Assembly (NCBI RefSeq): GCF_905220365.1
Contig: NC_061154.1
Span: forward strand, 3,348,001-3,412,000
Origin: Vanessa cardui
Lineage: Eukaryota > Arthropoda > Insecta > Lepidoptera > Nymphalidae
Length of the DNA stretch: 64,000 nt
Direction: 5' to 3'
A program made the position numbers and the translations under genes. Positions 48,368 to 61,474 of the stretch are shown one piece after another; positions within the stretch are counted from its first letter, which is position 1, and each line of letters begins with the position of its first letter. The notes under the pieces are model-generated. The model was not told the DNA's origin. It searched no databases and saw nothing but the letters and a program-made list of their open reading frames with translations.

Positions 48368-48541
48368 GCTGATATGGCCCAGTGGTTAGAACACGTGCAT
48401 CTTAACCGATGATTGTGGGTTCAAACCCGCATTGGAACAGCGTGGTGGAATATGTTCCAAGCCCTCTCCTTAATGGAAGAGAGGGCCTTATCAGAGCAGT
48501 GAGCATTTACAGGCTGTTACTTTACTTTACTTACTTACTGT
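48368..48541 (+). mobile_element. SINE family A with internal deletion
   Basis: The head 'gctgatatggcccagtggttagaacacgtgcatcttaaccgatgattgtgggttcaaaccc' joins directly to 'gcattggaacagcgtggtggaatatgttcc' and the tail with (TTTAC)n. Compared with 14951-15262 about 110 bases of the body are missing in one step. Confidence 0.85.
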
Positions 48542-48764
48542 ATAACGGCCAGTAGTTGTGGATCAGTTACTTCGCCAATCCCGATTGTACAGACAGGTCA
48601 TACATCATCATCGGAGCTAACAACATGTGAAATCGTACTTCGTAGTTTAAAAGGACTGGCGAACTGTTATATATGTTGATATATAATCAGAATTTGTTTA
48701 TTTACTACATGCTTGTTTTATATACATATAAACTTTCCACTTGAATCGATCTATTGAAAAAAAA

Positions 48765-48835
48765 ACTGTATCAAAATCCGTTGTGTAATTTTAAAGATCT
48801 AAGCATACATAAGGACACAGGGATTCTGATATACA
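48765..48835 (-). repeat. Helitron-like fragment
   Basis: 'tatcaaaatccgttgtgtaattttaaagatctaagcatacataaggacac' is the reverse of the left part of 47781-48023 (atgtatgcttagatctttatagaagc...gattttgatgcg). Confidence 0.55.
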
Positions 48836-49139
48836 GATGAACTTTCGTATTTATAATGGTAGAATAGATCAGTAGGTATAATTTTATTAATAATAACCAT
48901 AGAGTACCGAACATTAATTGTTATAGATACTCGTTCCTAGGTATACTTCTTTATTTTTTATGTATAAGACTCTATGACATTTCTTTTGTAAAATTGGTAA
49001 AAAATAAATGATCGCTGTATATTTATTTGTCATACTTTAGTAAAACTGAACAATTTTGTCGTGTGTGAATTGGCATGATTAATTCGTAATATAATTTAGG
49101 TAACTGTTTATTCATCTTGTTTACGAGTTTATATATAAC

Positions 49140-49312
49140 TTACTTACCAACTGATAATTGTCGGTTCAAATCCTGGCAAGCAGCACTGAGTTTGGTATTC
49201 ATCTCGTGTTTGGCGGCGAAGGATACCTTCATATATCTAAGTTCAGTGATAATTCAAATGCGTATTCCCTAACCCTCGAAGCCCAGCAGTGGGAAATTTA
49301 TAGGCAGCTACT
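49140..49312 (+). repeat. SINE family A, diverged, head truncated
   Basis: 'ccaactgataattgtcggttcaaatcctggcaagcagcactgag' then 'tcatctcgtgtttggcggcgaagg' and 'ctcgaagcccagcagtgggaaatttataggcagctact'. Confidence 0.75.
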
Positions 49313-51554
49313 AGTAGTATAGACCTTCACGATGTTTGTTCATCCCTGATATAAATGCTACTACTAACAACTAACGCTAACTAACTTGCTATAAAGTTAA
49401 GATAATTTTGCTTCATTTAAAATACGTACTACATTAAGCTCGGTGTTATAACTACTAATATGCGTTATGGTATACGAGGGAGTGCATATAGGTTATATCT
49501 ATGTTCAAGCTTGAATAGGTTTTGCAATATGACGGGCGTCATCCACGATATTAAATTTTTGATGAAGTCATATTACATACGTATCGTAAAATATTCACAC
49601 TATATATGACTATATATTCAGTTTCGCACTGTTGTTGTTATTCTTTTTAATGCTGACTTAGAAACATATATTATTAGTAATCTTATACGACTTCATTCGA
49701 CTCTCAATTACAGATACATATGACGTTATTAAGGTCATAACCATCCGGCTTTGTAGTCGGGTAGTCTTTTCAGGCTTAGTGCGCGTCATATAGGAAGCCT
49801 GAAGTTTCTTTCATGTAAAGGGAATGCATAGGTAAGACAAATTGGAATATATCGCTGTTGAAGTAAGGCTATAAGGCTGAGTTCACACTGAGTATATCTA
49901 TATGAAAGCCTCGAAAGGCAAGAGGGGTACAGTTAACAAAACAAATATTTACATAAATATTCTATAGTGATCAAATCTATCAAAGATAAAAAGACTTAGA
50001 TTTATTTGTTTGATAAAATAGCTAATTTTCTAACAGCTTAGCTATATTATGTGCAACTAATAGTTGTTGATTAATAAGTATATATCTTTTTTTATAATAA
50101 CACACTATTCCATTTAACTACTTATATTCACTTTTACTTCTAATGCTTCGATAGCAGTTTTGCTAACCAGTGGTATCGTCAATTCAATGTCAAATTAATT
50201 GCCATTTGTCATTTGTTTTACAATTTGTCTGTCTATCTGTCTGTCTATTTGTTCTGGCTAGTCTCTTGAACACCGATTTTGACAGGATTTCCACAGATAA
50301 GATGTAATACGAAGTAACTAAGGTTACAACAATAACTTTTTTTTTAATTCAAATGCCAACGAAGTTGTGGTCACAGGTAGTACAATATATAGTAATAAAT
50401 TCTATACTAGCGCAACGCTTCCTATGGACGTCGAGACTAAGGATGTTCGTCATTATTAAGTTAACGGTCTACGAAAGCCCCATAAGTCATCACATTCAAA
50501 GGAACGCTTACTTAAAATGATTTGTACGTCATAGTGTTACATAATAACATTTTATCATTTATGTTAGCTTTACTTATTATTATTAAAAGAAAAACAAGAT
50601 TTCAATAATATTCTTCTTTTTTTTATTTGTTAGTTTTCTTTGATTGTTATATTTGAGTTTGAAAAAAATATTACCTTATATTTCAATAAGGGTGAATCTA
50701 CTTGATTTGATTATAATATAATCTGTATAAACTGACTTCGTGAAAAGAAGGTTTACAGGAAATTTAGTTGCATTTGTTTTTTTTTTAATCCCTTTGTGAC
50801 TCCTAATTATTTATCTGTTCGAGGTGGTATCTTCAATTGATATGTTTACCGTTTAAATCCCTCATATTTAAAATTTTTGTAGTTTATTGAAAAATATAAA
50901 TTTTTAATTTCGAATATAATAAAAACATCTTATTATGCCGGGTTTTATACATACGTGTTCTAAAAGAGAAATATTATATAGGACAGACAAATCCTATTAC
51001 AAGCGTAAAAATATCTGGAGCGTTTATCTTTTTTATGTATGTAATGGGGCTCATGAAGGGTGACCTTCATTGACTTGGAAATCACCGCATAGAAATTAAA
51101 GTATATCTGTCACCCTTCTTCAAAGAAGTGGATCTTTATGTTCCCCAATTCCCCCATTGTCGGCGATACATTATCTTCTTTATCTATTTTTATCCTTTTT
51201 TCTCGCAATAACGGTAAAAGGTGTCTGCTTTCCGCAAATATGATTGAGTTAATTATTAGTAAGTGCAAGTTACGAAAATTCTCATACTAAGACATCTTTA
51301 TATAGCTGAGATATCATAGACTAGTATTGGCGTCCATCTTCACGGGATCTTCATAAGGGATTGTAGTCGTACGTTAGAGTAATTATTACTTCAGTCTACT
51401 TTTTTCTTGGGATTCAAGATTGCTTCATATCAAGTTTCATTAAATTCGGGTCTTTACTAGAGCTACTTTTTTTTATATATTTTCACATTATAACTTGGAT
51501 ATGATGTATTTATTTATATCTTCTTATCTTGTAAGATACACTGTGGTATAGTAC
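49313..51554. other. Mostly unassigned; one family T fragment
   Basis: No gene. At 50220-50335 'tgtctgtctatctgtctgtctatttgttctggctagtctc' with 'taagatgtaatacgaagtaactaaggtt' resembles family T in the 39745 orientation. 51040-51130 shows short complementary 'gggtgacctt' and 'gtcacccttc' pieces. Confidence 0.35.
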
Positions 51555-51665
51555 AGTAACAGCCTGTAAAATTCCCACTACTGGGTTTCTTCCTGCTTTC
51601 TCTCCGTTTGAGGAAAAGGTTTGGAGCTTATTCCACCACGCTGCTCCAACACACTGCTGTGGGTT
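51555..51665 (-). repeat. SINE family A 3' part
   Basis: 'agtacagtaacagcctgtaaaattcccactactgggtttcttcctgctttctctccgtttgaggaaaaggtttggagcttattccaccacgctg', then divergence. Orientation is minus. Confidence 0.75.
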
Positions 51666-52084
51666 GTTGGGCCATGGTGTTTTCATATCTTAATGTTTCT
51701 GTAATTGTGAAAAGAAGTAGTTCACTGCTTAATTTCTTTAATTAGACAGACAGATATTAAAACAAACCGGTTGAGGCGTTATAATATGTAGTGATTTTAA
51801 AACCTAAGTATCTAATCCTGAGTTGGTATTAGATGTTGTTATCACGATCAGCTTACAGTGTAAACGTAACCTTAGTATGCCATTCACTTTAACGATGTTT
51901 GCAGAACACCAACGAAACCTCTAATGATGCATAATCTTTCATTCTAATGAATTGAGATGCATTGAAATATTTTTCCATACAATTTATTTAACAAAACTTG
52001 GTTTTATTACTTAAATTAAAAATACATAATTATAATATTTTATTCGACCAAAATAATATATGTAATTTTGTATATAATTATCTT

Positions 52085-52330
52085 CCTTCAACAGCCAACG
52101 TACCAAATGTTGGGTATAAGCTTGCCTTTGTTTTACGCAATTTTAACACCATTGGCCCAAGTGGCACCATCGAGTTTGGTGATGTTGTCAACCCATTACG
52201 ACCAATCAGGGTTTCAACGTCCACGGCTCAGCCATTTGGTCAGGATGTTAGCCACCTGCTATTCGTTTCGCCAGGTGCCAACTTCCATTATATTTTAAAT
52301 CCATTTCCCGTTTTCGAACATGAACTTTCG
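52085..52330 (-). repeat. Degenerate RTE LINE 3'-end remnant (probable)
   Basis: On the minus strand, with stops, it reads RGR(stop)NPDWS(stop)WVDNITKLDGATWANGVKIA, close to the RTE pattern GRP-x-x-R-W-x-D-D-I-x-K-x-x-G-x-x-W-x-x-x-A seen intact at 36464. The 128-codon plus-strand ORF across it (51998-52384) begins with a non-ATG codon and shows no family signature, so it is treated as a shadow. Confidence 0.45.
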
Positions 52331-52399
52331 TTGTGCATTCATGCATACGTTTGTATCTTAGTAACCGTCTATGCTTTGCAATGACATTAGGGTGAAGAA

Positions 52400-55319
52400 A
52401 AATGTATCTGTAAATGTTTTTGCAGGTGACATTTTAATAGTTAACTTGAAAGAACTATTTCTGATAGCTATGAGCAATTTTTCCTAAAATCAATCAGCGT
52501 GATCAGAACAACGATTAGATTGGAAACAAGAGCTATTACAGGATTCAAATGTAAAGGTGAATCATTGAAACTTAGCCTACAATCGTGTTTTTTACGCAGA
52601 AATATGCCACAGCTTGATTGGACATCATACCAATTAGACCATACTTGTTAAAAAATCACATTGGGGTTAATTTTCAAAGCAGAATAATTTGTATCTTAAA
52701 CCAATATATTATGATTTTAGATCGAGTAATGTTCAAAAATACTTACTAAAAATAAATGTTAAAATCCAATAGACTTACTTTCGGGGCTTTATCAGTTCCG
52801 AAATAATAAAGACTCGATGTTATTTGATTCTAGACATTTCTAAAGTCTCAATATTATGCTTAAAAAATAAACGAAATAACATCGACGGTATTAAAAATCC
52901 TACTCACGATCAAAGATTAAATGAAAGTGTTTTCAGATAAATGTGTTAAAGATTATCTTCATCGAAGGTTGCATATTAGAGAGGTGGAAATTTCTAAACC
53001 TATTTCTGAACGCTTTGATCAGCGAATGGGTTTATGAAAAGGAATAGCTCGAGATTTAGAAAAACTGGAATTCAAATACATTTCAATTACTTTTAAATAT
53101 GATATTGCCAATGAACGATACTATTTCGAGTCGATTCAGTCTTTTTGTATTATGTTCCTAGTTATATAACTGACTCTATATGTTTATTTACTACATAATA
53201 TATTTTTAGCATTCTCCTTCGTTCATTGAAACTCTTCACATCTATAATTAGAATTTCTATTATTATATGCGCCCCTTCATTATTCATAGCCGTGATAATC
53301 GGCTGATCAGGATCGAGGAAATTATAATTAAGTTTATTGGAGATTATAATGATGTTAATAATGAAGTAAGATGTACCTGAGAATTCGATACAAATGAGCC
53401 AAACGCTTTTGATTCAGCTTAAATTGGTTCTATCAATGACGAATTATCTCATTTGATTTTTTCTCTCGTAACTATTTCAGAACGTTTTGAAACGTTTGTA
53501 ATTTTTCCATCGCGATATTTTATAACAAGAATATTAAATTCACGTTTATCATGTCGATAGCTCAAAATTAAAGCAAGTAAAACTGCTAAGTGCATCCACA
53601 TACATGTATAATAATATTGTACATTAAAATCTTGTATGGAATTGCGCGGAATATTTTGGTAAATGTTTTATAAATATTGACCTCGGCAGTTTAAATTAAA
53701 TTATAGTATATTTGTTGAAAAAAGAAACATGCATTAAAAAAACTAAATTATTGTTAATTCTAAATAATATTCAGCCTAGTAAAATAATAGTTTTAATCAA
53801 GTACTCGATCTAAATTCAGTTACTAAGTACTATAATTTGTATTATGCTGTGTCGGTGTGGCGTGAAGGATGATTGGGCTATTGCTTTCAAAGATATGAAA
53901 TACATAATGCATGCCATGATTGAAGGTGCATTGGCTATATACCGTTTGCTATATGAAAAACTTCATTATGGGAAGCAAATAAAAAATATGACTAAGTATT
54001 TTCTTTCACTTTTGTAGTAAGTACTTTTAAATTTCAAATAATTCGATGCTGGATTATTGAAGAGGATGAAGGTTTATTGAAGGTTCGCAAGTCGAATCGG
54101 TGAATGGCAGAAATTTCAGCTTATCTTATTAGAGATTTTCAAATTGTTTATTATTTAATATAGAAGCATTCCATTTATTTTTTTAAATAAGAAAAAACCT
54201 TCGTCTGATTCTATAAAATGGAACTCTACCGGAGACGAACCGTTAATAAATTGAGTATATCAAAATATATCTAAATACTAATCTATATAATATCGTTAAG
54301 ATAAGTTTATTAAGAAAATAAATAATTAAACGTTTACATACACTTTTGTGTACCGCAATAAAGCCCTAGATGGCGTTGTTTTAATATTAACCAATAAAAG
54401 TGTGCAGTTACAATTAATAATTAGATATAATGATTGATGAATTAACTATGAAGAAAAAAGTATATTCTGTTATAGTCCAAGAGCCATACCGGCAGATTAC
54501 GTTATAGTAGCAAGCTCCATGTTAATGCCAGATATATTGCCTCATGTTTCTAACTTTTAAAATGACGGACTTTCATACAAAAATTTAACCCATATTTCAC
54601 CCCCTAAGGGGTAGAATTTCCAAAATTCCTTTCTTAGTGTGTGTCTACTCAATAAATTGATCCTACTTACCAAATATCAAGTCCCTAACTTCAATAGTTT
54701 ACGCTCGGCGATGATGAATCAGTCCGTCAGAATTTGTTATTTTGTTAGACATGGCATGGGGACTAGCAGGAACTCTAGATATTAGTTTTCGTATTTTATT
54801 AACAACAACAACATTTATAGGCTAAACAATTATCGCTGTTGGATGATGATTAAAATATGCTCATATGTATTTACAGCACAAAAACTCTGATTAAAAAATT
54901 GCCGAACGACCTTTATATTTAATTTTTAAAACAAATAATTACAGAATTCCTAAAATGTTGGTGACTGAGGACTTTAATAAATTCATCCTAGATCATCCAG
55001 TCATCACTTTGGAAAATAATTCTACAAAAATTGAGAACGAGCAAAGATATTTTTGTAAAGGAATATTATTTGTACTATTTCTTAAACTCAACACTTATTG
55101 TATGAGTCTTGATAAATTACCTATAACAGCAAGCTGTGTTATAGGCATATATCAAGCACGTGCTCATATAGCCTGGACTGCTCAACAGTATTTATTGACG
55201 TTGATTTAGACGTTTGTCTATACAACGTACCAAAAATTGACATTGAAATTTCAAGTATCTAACTAAGATGGACCGTCAGCTGTATGTGAAGAGACAAAAT
55301 TTTTCAGGTCCTACATAGT
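52400..55319. other. AT-rich, no supported gene
   Basis: An 84-codon ATG frame at 54955-55209 follows an AG (ttacag|aattcctaaaatg) and looks protein-like at its start (MLVTEDFNKFILDHPVITLE), but it matches nothing I know and has no partner exon. A cagatggcgttg-like word sits near 54369. Confidence 0.35.
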
Positions 55320-55505
55320 ATTCAGCGAACGCAAACGTTAGCGCGATTTAAAGGAGGATAGTGGCATCTAGCGGCGCGTGTTTCAAGCTCTCGAGGGGAG
55401 GACGGGTGGCCACCCTCCGCTCCAAACAGCTGTTCCAATGTCCGCCCCATCTCCACCCTCTTATCTTGCAACACTCGCATTGCGCTTTTATTAAATTACA
55501 GGTAT
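55320..55505. promoter_or_regulatory. CpG-containing putative enhancer or exon
   Basis: A sharp GC rise in AT-rich DNA holds the 12-bp palindrome GGGTGGCCACCC (55404-55415), the 10-bp palindrome AACAGCTGTT (55425-55434; an E-box), 'gatctagcggcgcgtg'-like sequence and, at the right edge, ttacag|gtataa. None of the repeat families seen elsewhere in the window occurs in it. It may be an enhancer or an alternative first exon of the gene started at 41.4 kb. Confidence 0.35.
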
Positions 55506-56034
55506 AAACAGACGGGCAGACAAACAAGTACTGCTTTATCTTATTTGTAAATTTATAGATTTATTACAAAACGTTTCACAGAAATACATTGTATACAATA
55601 TTCTGTAAACAATATTCTCTGCACTAAAGATCTTGTTGTCATCTTATAATGCTAGGCCAAGAAAGGCCTAAGAAAATTGAAGAATACTGTTCTTGATAAG
55701 TGGTAAAGGTCAATTTTTGAACAATTATAGCCATGAATACTAGTATTTCAAAATTAACTGAAAAGTAAAAGATCAGATAAGGGCAGTAAAAAGTCGTCAT
55801 CCGTTCAACTAACTATAACATCTAGATTTTAAACTAATATCATGACGAATTTGGTAGTAAAAAGTTTAAATTTGCCAAGGAGCCTTGTAAAAAGCTAGGA
55901 ATAGCTGCAGAGAGCTTACAGAAAGCTTAAAACTTATGGAAAGTTGGTGGAAATCAAGTTTAAAGCTAATTTTAAGTTGATCCCTTAGTACAAATACGGT
56001 CGTGCAATCATGTAGATAACAAATTGCTCGGAAG
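55506..56034. other. No gene seen
   Basis: AT-rich. A short row of similar phrases (aaaaagctagga, agagcttacagaaagcttaaaac) near 55890-55965 is low-complexity. Confidence 0.35.
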
Positions 56035-56230
56035 GGTTAATTGGGCCACCTGTTGGTAAATGGTCACCAACGCCCATATATATTGGTGCTGTATAAAACT
56101 TAAACCATTTCTCACATTATCAATGCATCACTAACTTTAGAATGGCCATCTGATGGTGACTGGTAACAAACGCCCATAGATATTGGTGCCGCATAAAATA
56201 TTAACCATTTCTTTTAAGAACCTGTGTGGT
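56035..56230 (-). repeat. Two tandem SINE family B 3' fragments
   Basis: 'gggccacctgttggtaaatggtcaccaacgcccatatatattggtgctgtataaaacttaaaccatttct' is followed about 110 bases later by 'ggccatctgatggtgactggtaacaaacgcccatagatattggtgccgcataaaatattaaccatttct'. Both are reverse family B ends in direct order, so a small tandem duplication occurred inside a decayed SINE. Confidence 0.65.
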
Positions 56231-56910
56231 ATTATTAATCAACACGAAAAATGTATAAGCATCTCATTGCTGACCAAGAATATTTAGCACCAGACATGCC
56301 AAGACGCATAATTATCACTTTTACTTAACCAAAGAACTAAATGTTTGTACGCTCTCTTAGCCGACTTTCGACACGACTTTTGAAAGTTCTTTCGAATATT
56401 GATCTCACATAAAATAACTACAATTTATGCATTTTTGTTAATTACAACAATTCGGTTACTTTTATTAGGTACAGAATTTAAAATCTTAAATTGACAAGGT
56501 ATTTGAGTTATGAAAGAACCCTGTCAAATTTACAATTCGACGGTGCCAATACAATCGGTAAGATTTTTGTTTCGCTGCACTTTAAGACTTTAAGCTTCTC
56601 CTGTAAATTTCTCAATTTCATTTTCAATAATATTTTATCAGTCTGACTCGAGTGTGTCCTATATTCTGCACATTATAATTTCCCAATTTGTATTTTATTT
56701 CAAACATTTACTAATATCATCAAAACTTTTATTAATTATACAATAAACGTTGCTAGTAGTTGTAGTTCAGAGTTAGCAGAAGTTTTTGATTTATCGCGTT
56801 TAGTTAAATTTACAAATGCGACTGGATTATTTTGTATTTGTATTTTGTAAAATTAAGACTCTTTTTCTGTATTAATGTTGTCAATTCTGTTTATTATTAT
56901 GTAGTAGTTA

Positions 56911-57165
56911 AAAAAAGTAAAGTAACGGCATGTAAATTTCCCACTGCTGGGAAAAGGCCTCCTCTTCTATTAAGGAGAGTGTTTGGAATATATTCCACCA
57001 CGCTGTTCCAATGCGGGTTGGTGGAATGCACATGTGACAGAATTCCGATGAAATTAGACACATGCAGTTTTCCTTCACCGCCGAGCACGAGATGAATTAT
57101 GAACACAAATTAAGCACATATATATATAATAGTGGTGCACCTATGAACCAATGGGCCATTTCAGC
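56911..57165 (-). mobile_element. SINE family A, minus-strand copy with short deletions
   Basis: 'aaagtaaagtaacggcatgtaaatttcccactgctgggaaaaggcctcctc' to 'aaccaatgggccatttcagctc'. The region holding the B-box is shortened. Confidence 0.82.
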
Positions 57166-57754
57166 TCTTTTAAGGAAAACGACAATGAAATAATATTTTT
57201 TTACGATAAGCTTTTGTTTCAATGTAGCACCTATCTTTTCCAAGCAACTTTTGGGTAAAGGATATGACCAAAAAATACCGCTAGAATTTTTACTTTGTCA
57301 TGGTTGATCAGACAAAAGATACCATCGAATATCTATGTTGAGCTTTTGACCAATCTAATAGCACCCAACGAACTTCTAAATATCGATACTAAATTGTTGA
57401 ATGGTATAATAATGTCATTAAATGTTTACTATTAATAAAATAGTTTTTTATATCAAATTAACATGTTTAACATGTTCGGGATATTTTTGTTCGGTGGAGC
57501 TCGATGTTTCGACATTATCTACGAATGTCTTGTTCACGAGACCGAAATAAAAAACACGGTAAATATACCGAAATTAATAACTTTATTAATAAAATAATTG
57601 TTGATAGTTGTTTCAATCCCATTTTCTTGTATTTGTTAAAAATAATAATCATAATATTCTTCGTATAATTTGTTTTGTAGAGACTGGACTCCAGGTAATG
57701 TTTGAACATAGCTTAGGAATGAGTTAAGCGAATTCTTTGTTGGTGTCGTGGCGA

Positions 57755-57840
57755 GTTGTAAGATAAGATAAGGATTGCGCAGTGGTCACGCAATTGGCAT
57801 CTGCGCCAACTGCAACGGGTTCGATCATCGCTCGTTAAGC
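57755..57840 (+). repeat. tRNA-like SINE head
   Basis: 'gattgcgcagtggtcacgcaattggcatctgcgccaactgcaacgggttcgatcatcgctcg' has A-box-like and B-box (gggttcgatc) parts, but no closed acceptor stem, so it reads as a decayed tRNA-derived SINE rather than a tRNA gene. Confidence 0.4.
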
Positions 57841-57859
57841 AAATTACTTATTCCTGTTT

Positions 57860-60235
57860 TAAGGAATTCGTCATGGTTTAGATGTTACTGATATGAGTAT
57901 ATTTTCACATAAGACTTATAGAAAGCATTACAGAAATCAAGATTACTTAAAATGCAATCGTTTGTTAATTTCAATGGATTTTTAATAATAGGTTTTGTTT
58001 TTATTAAATGTTTTAACCATTATAATTTTCGAATAAATTATACGCAAAAAAATCCTTATAGAATATTTAACAAGTGAAATAATTATTCTCCTAATTCGTT
58101 CTTACTCCTAAGGGATGCAAATATTTTATAAATATAAGTTATATCTCCTTAGTTGAACCAACCAAAAATATTTGTTAATTGTTTACGAACGCTGTAAAAA
58201 CAAGTTGAATTTTAAATTAATAGTAACTTTTAGTTATAATTGAATTAATTAAATAAATAATTCATTAATTTTAACGGCACCATACCCTCAGAATGCGATA
58301 ATTCTCATACTAATGAATATTGCGTTGCGTGATAGATATGGTCAAATATTTCGATAAAATACAAACAACCCAAAAAATATTTAATTAGAAATACAACACA
58401 CATCTATAAAGAAAACTCATCAAGCTATATTAATGCTTATATGTAATGAAATAGGGATGAAACTCGCTTGAATTGTAAATACACACACTTACGTAGCCCA
58501 CCGTACCGATTAGTCACTGATTGGAGATGCATTCGAGCATGAGACGATGATGGTCATTGAACTTTGAAAACGGTACAGTTTTTAATTTTTAACAAAATAA
58601 TTAATTCTATTTTAACATTTAGGCTTTATTTTTTAAGACACACAAACACATTATTTCATAAAAAAAAAACGTATATTATCTATAATCATACCCAAATTGC
58701 ATCGTAATTATAGTAGTTCATAGTCGTATTAAGAAACATAACCAATTAAGATCACGAGATACGGTCAAAATCATTAATAAAAACTTTATATTATATTATT
58801 ATTAAAAATATTTCTTACTTAACAATACAAATATATCAATCTTATATCATTACCTTTTACATGGTTTTATACTAGGTTGACAGTGTTTTTATTTAGTCTA
58901 GGTAATTGCAATTTCCCGTTCAAAGTGCATTGTATACTGCAGTATAGATTGAACGTATGTGCCCTTAGTATAATTATTTAAAGTTCACGTAACACCTCAA
59001 TTTACATAAAGATATGTTATCCTTTGATTTCCGTTCATTAATGTTCCCAAAAAGTCTGACGGTGACTGAAATACATTCTTTATAAGTCGAGATCTAATTA
59101 TTCTTATGTCGGCTACTGCTTTCAATATCACGTTTGAAAAACTAATGAACAATCTTAAGATCAAGTGTAACAGAGATAGAAATTAACAGCAGTACAAAAT
59201 GTTTTTTATTATTTATGTTTTTATTAGACGTGTGGATTATAACATATATATACAGATTATGTTTATATATAATTACTCGATTATATAACACTTCAATCAG
59301 TATTTATGCTACAGTGACTATCTCTTCTCAATGAATGATCAATTTGATCGGTTACACATAATCCTTGCATAAATTATAATGATTATCTCAGATGAATATC
59401 TTCTAGATGTGACAATAATTATATATATTAATTAATGTTAGAATTACATATAACTATAAAAGCTTTACTTTCCATTTAGTATATTATTATGAACCAACAA
59501 TGGTTCTAAACATTTACGACAATTTTGAATGTCAATTATTATTTCAAACTTAAAGAATCTCTTTCTTAGCTTTCTCTTTTTTTCTTCTTTAGAACCGAAG
59601 ACGTAGTAATCTATTGGCATTCAATAATTTTGAATACAATGAACGATCAACTTCCCTGATCGGTACAAACGAAGTTCTCCCGCTCCTGTGCCTCAATATC
59701 AAATATAGTGGTCCCTTTTACACATACTTATTTATTTATATGTAAGAGTGAGAGGCAGTATCGTACGTCTTTACTAAACAACGTTTCGATCCTTGAACTT
59801 TTACTTTGTATTTATTATTTTTTTATCGAAATCCCTTGAACGATGTAACCGGTGGCCGCCGGTGTCGTTTCTTATTATATCAGTATCGTTGTCTTTATCA
59901 CTCTATAGTATTAGAGAAAGAGAGAATATAAATAATGTTGCTTTGGGTATTGCCGTCCTTTTCGAATCAAATTGTTGTCTTTTTTTAGAAAAGTAATACC
60001 TATTTTCAAGGTAGTGCATTTTAGCTTTAAACGAATGCTAGGGTAGGTGACGACTGTTTCAAAATTACTTAACTTTTTAATAAAAATGACTTTAATGGGT
60101 AGTAGCTTTAATTTGTACATTTCAATCTGAAGCGTTGAAGTCTTTTATATGCTGGCAATAATTTTATTCGTAGGTAATATGACTACTACGCGTGTGTCTC
60201 GTTCAAAGCATGTTCTTGTAAAGATTAAGTGTTTA
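57860..60235. other. AT-rich, no gene seen
   Basis: No assignable feature. A short GC-rich inverted stretch ACCGGTGGCCGCCGGT stands near 59848. Confidence 0.4.
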
Positions 60236-60290
60236 AAGTGCCCACTGCTGGGAAAGCCTCCTCCTCTTTTGAGGAGACTTTGTTTAAGAT
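60236..60290 (-). repeat. SINE family A tail fragment
   Basis: 'aagtgcccactgctgggaaagcctcctcctcttttgaggagact' is the reverse tail of family A. Confidence 0.6.
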
Positions 60291-60429
60291 TTTTTTTCCC
60301 GCTAAGTCATGTTATCTTCATTCAATTTAAGAATAAATAATAATAATTTTCAAATTCCAAAATGCTGACTTTAATGTTATTTAGGTCATCAATAATCACG
60401 AACAAAAAGTAATTCATATCGGCCTGAAG

Positions 60430-60574
60430 CGATTGGGGCAAATTCCGCACGGTTTTAAAGTCAGGAAATGTTTTAAATCTTAGTCACTTAGTCATCAGGA
60501 TCGCATCGAACAGAGAACGGCAGCCGGGACCCGCCTCCGTCGACCGGTTTTTACACGTGCGTCCGTGGTACAAG
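60430..60574 (+). promoter_or_regulatory. CpG-rich putative exon or promoter
   Basis: A second CpG-rich patch (catcgaacagagaacggcagccgggacccgcctccgtcgaccgg) ends at a donor-like ggtacaag|gtaata (GT at 60575-60576). Without repeat homology in the window. It could be an alternative or second 5' UTR exon of a + strand gene. Confidence 0.35.
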
Positions 60575-61029
60575 GTAATAGTTTCTGGGACGTAACAAGT
60601 TTATTTTTTGTCTGTTGATTAAAGGGTTGGTTAAATTCACTCATTAGTAATATTTATGAGCGATATTAATTTGTTTTTTTTAGTGTATCAAAAATGAAAT
60701 TTAAATGCGCTGTTGCAATACGCTTCTTATAAAATCAAAATCTAAATCTCAATCAAAATCTAAATCTCGGAGCGTCTTGATATTCAGCCCTAGACTTATT
60801 ATAGAATTCAGTGCTATTTTTAAAAACATTCTCTCTCTTCGCAGGAGATTTATAGACAGATACTAGTAAGATAAATCCTACATTTATAAAAATAAAAGAA
60901 TTAGAAAGAGCACATTAAATATTCAACACATTACCAGAAATAATATAATGTACTATATACAAATATAAATAAACAAAAGCACACATAAGAAAAAAAAATA
61001 AAAATCAATCGAACCTAAATCGAAATATA

Positions 61030-61200
61030 CGTTGTTCAAGCTTTTACAAGCACTTTTGAATCATCATTTAACAATTATATCAAGTAAGCTACCACCGGTC
61101 CGATGTCGCCAAATTCTACCGATATGAACTGCTAAGAAATTCAGTTCTTACTCATTTTCAACATTTAAAAAATCAAAGGAGACTGGACAAGAAACTTACT
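61030..61200 (-). repeat. LINE 3'-end fragment, TTTGATT-tailed family
   Basis: 'ttcaagcttttacaagcacttttgaatcatcatttaacaattat', 'gtaagctaccaccggtccgatgtcgccaaattctaccgat' is the reverse of 44815-44998. A second bit 'acttactagttactcattttcaacat' follows. Confidence 0.7.
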
Positions 61201-61474
61201 AGTTACTCATTTTCAACATAGGAAATCAAAGTCATGTTAGTTGAACTTAATTAATTTCTTAAACGATCGTATTTTCCTCCATAGCTTCTCACTTGCACTG
61301 TTCTTTGGTAGCAGGACTCCGAGCCTGCTCTCCAACCTCCCCACTCACAAATGTAACGGGATTACTAATATTGTAGAGGACCGCAGGAACGTAACATCAA
61401 TAGCTTCAATGCTAAGTTTAATACTTACAAGCTGTGCCTGCGACCTTGAACGCGTTTGAATTTAACAAAAAAAA

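Noticed and set aside
51998..52384. 128-codon plus-strand ORF as a gene
   Set aside because: It starts on a non-ATG codon and has no known motif; the minus strand shows a decayed RTE LINE C-terminus over the same bases.
57760..57835. A functional tRNA gene
   Set aside because: Only box-like words are present; acceptor and anticodon stems do not pair convincingly.
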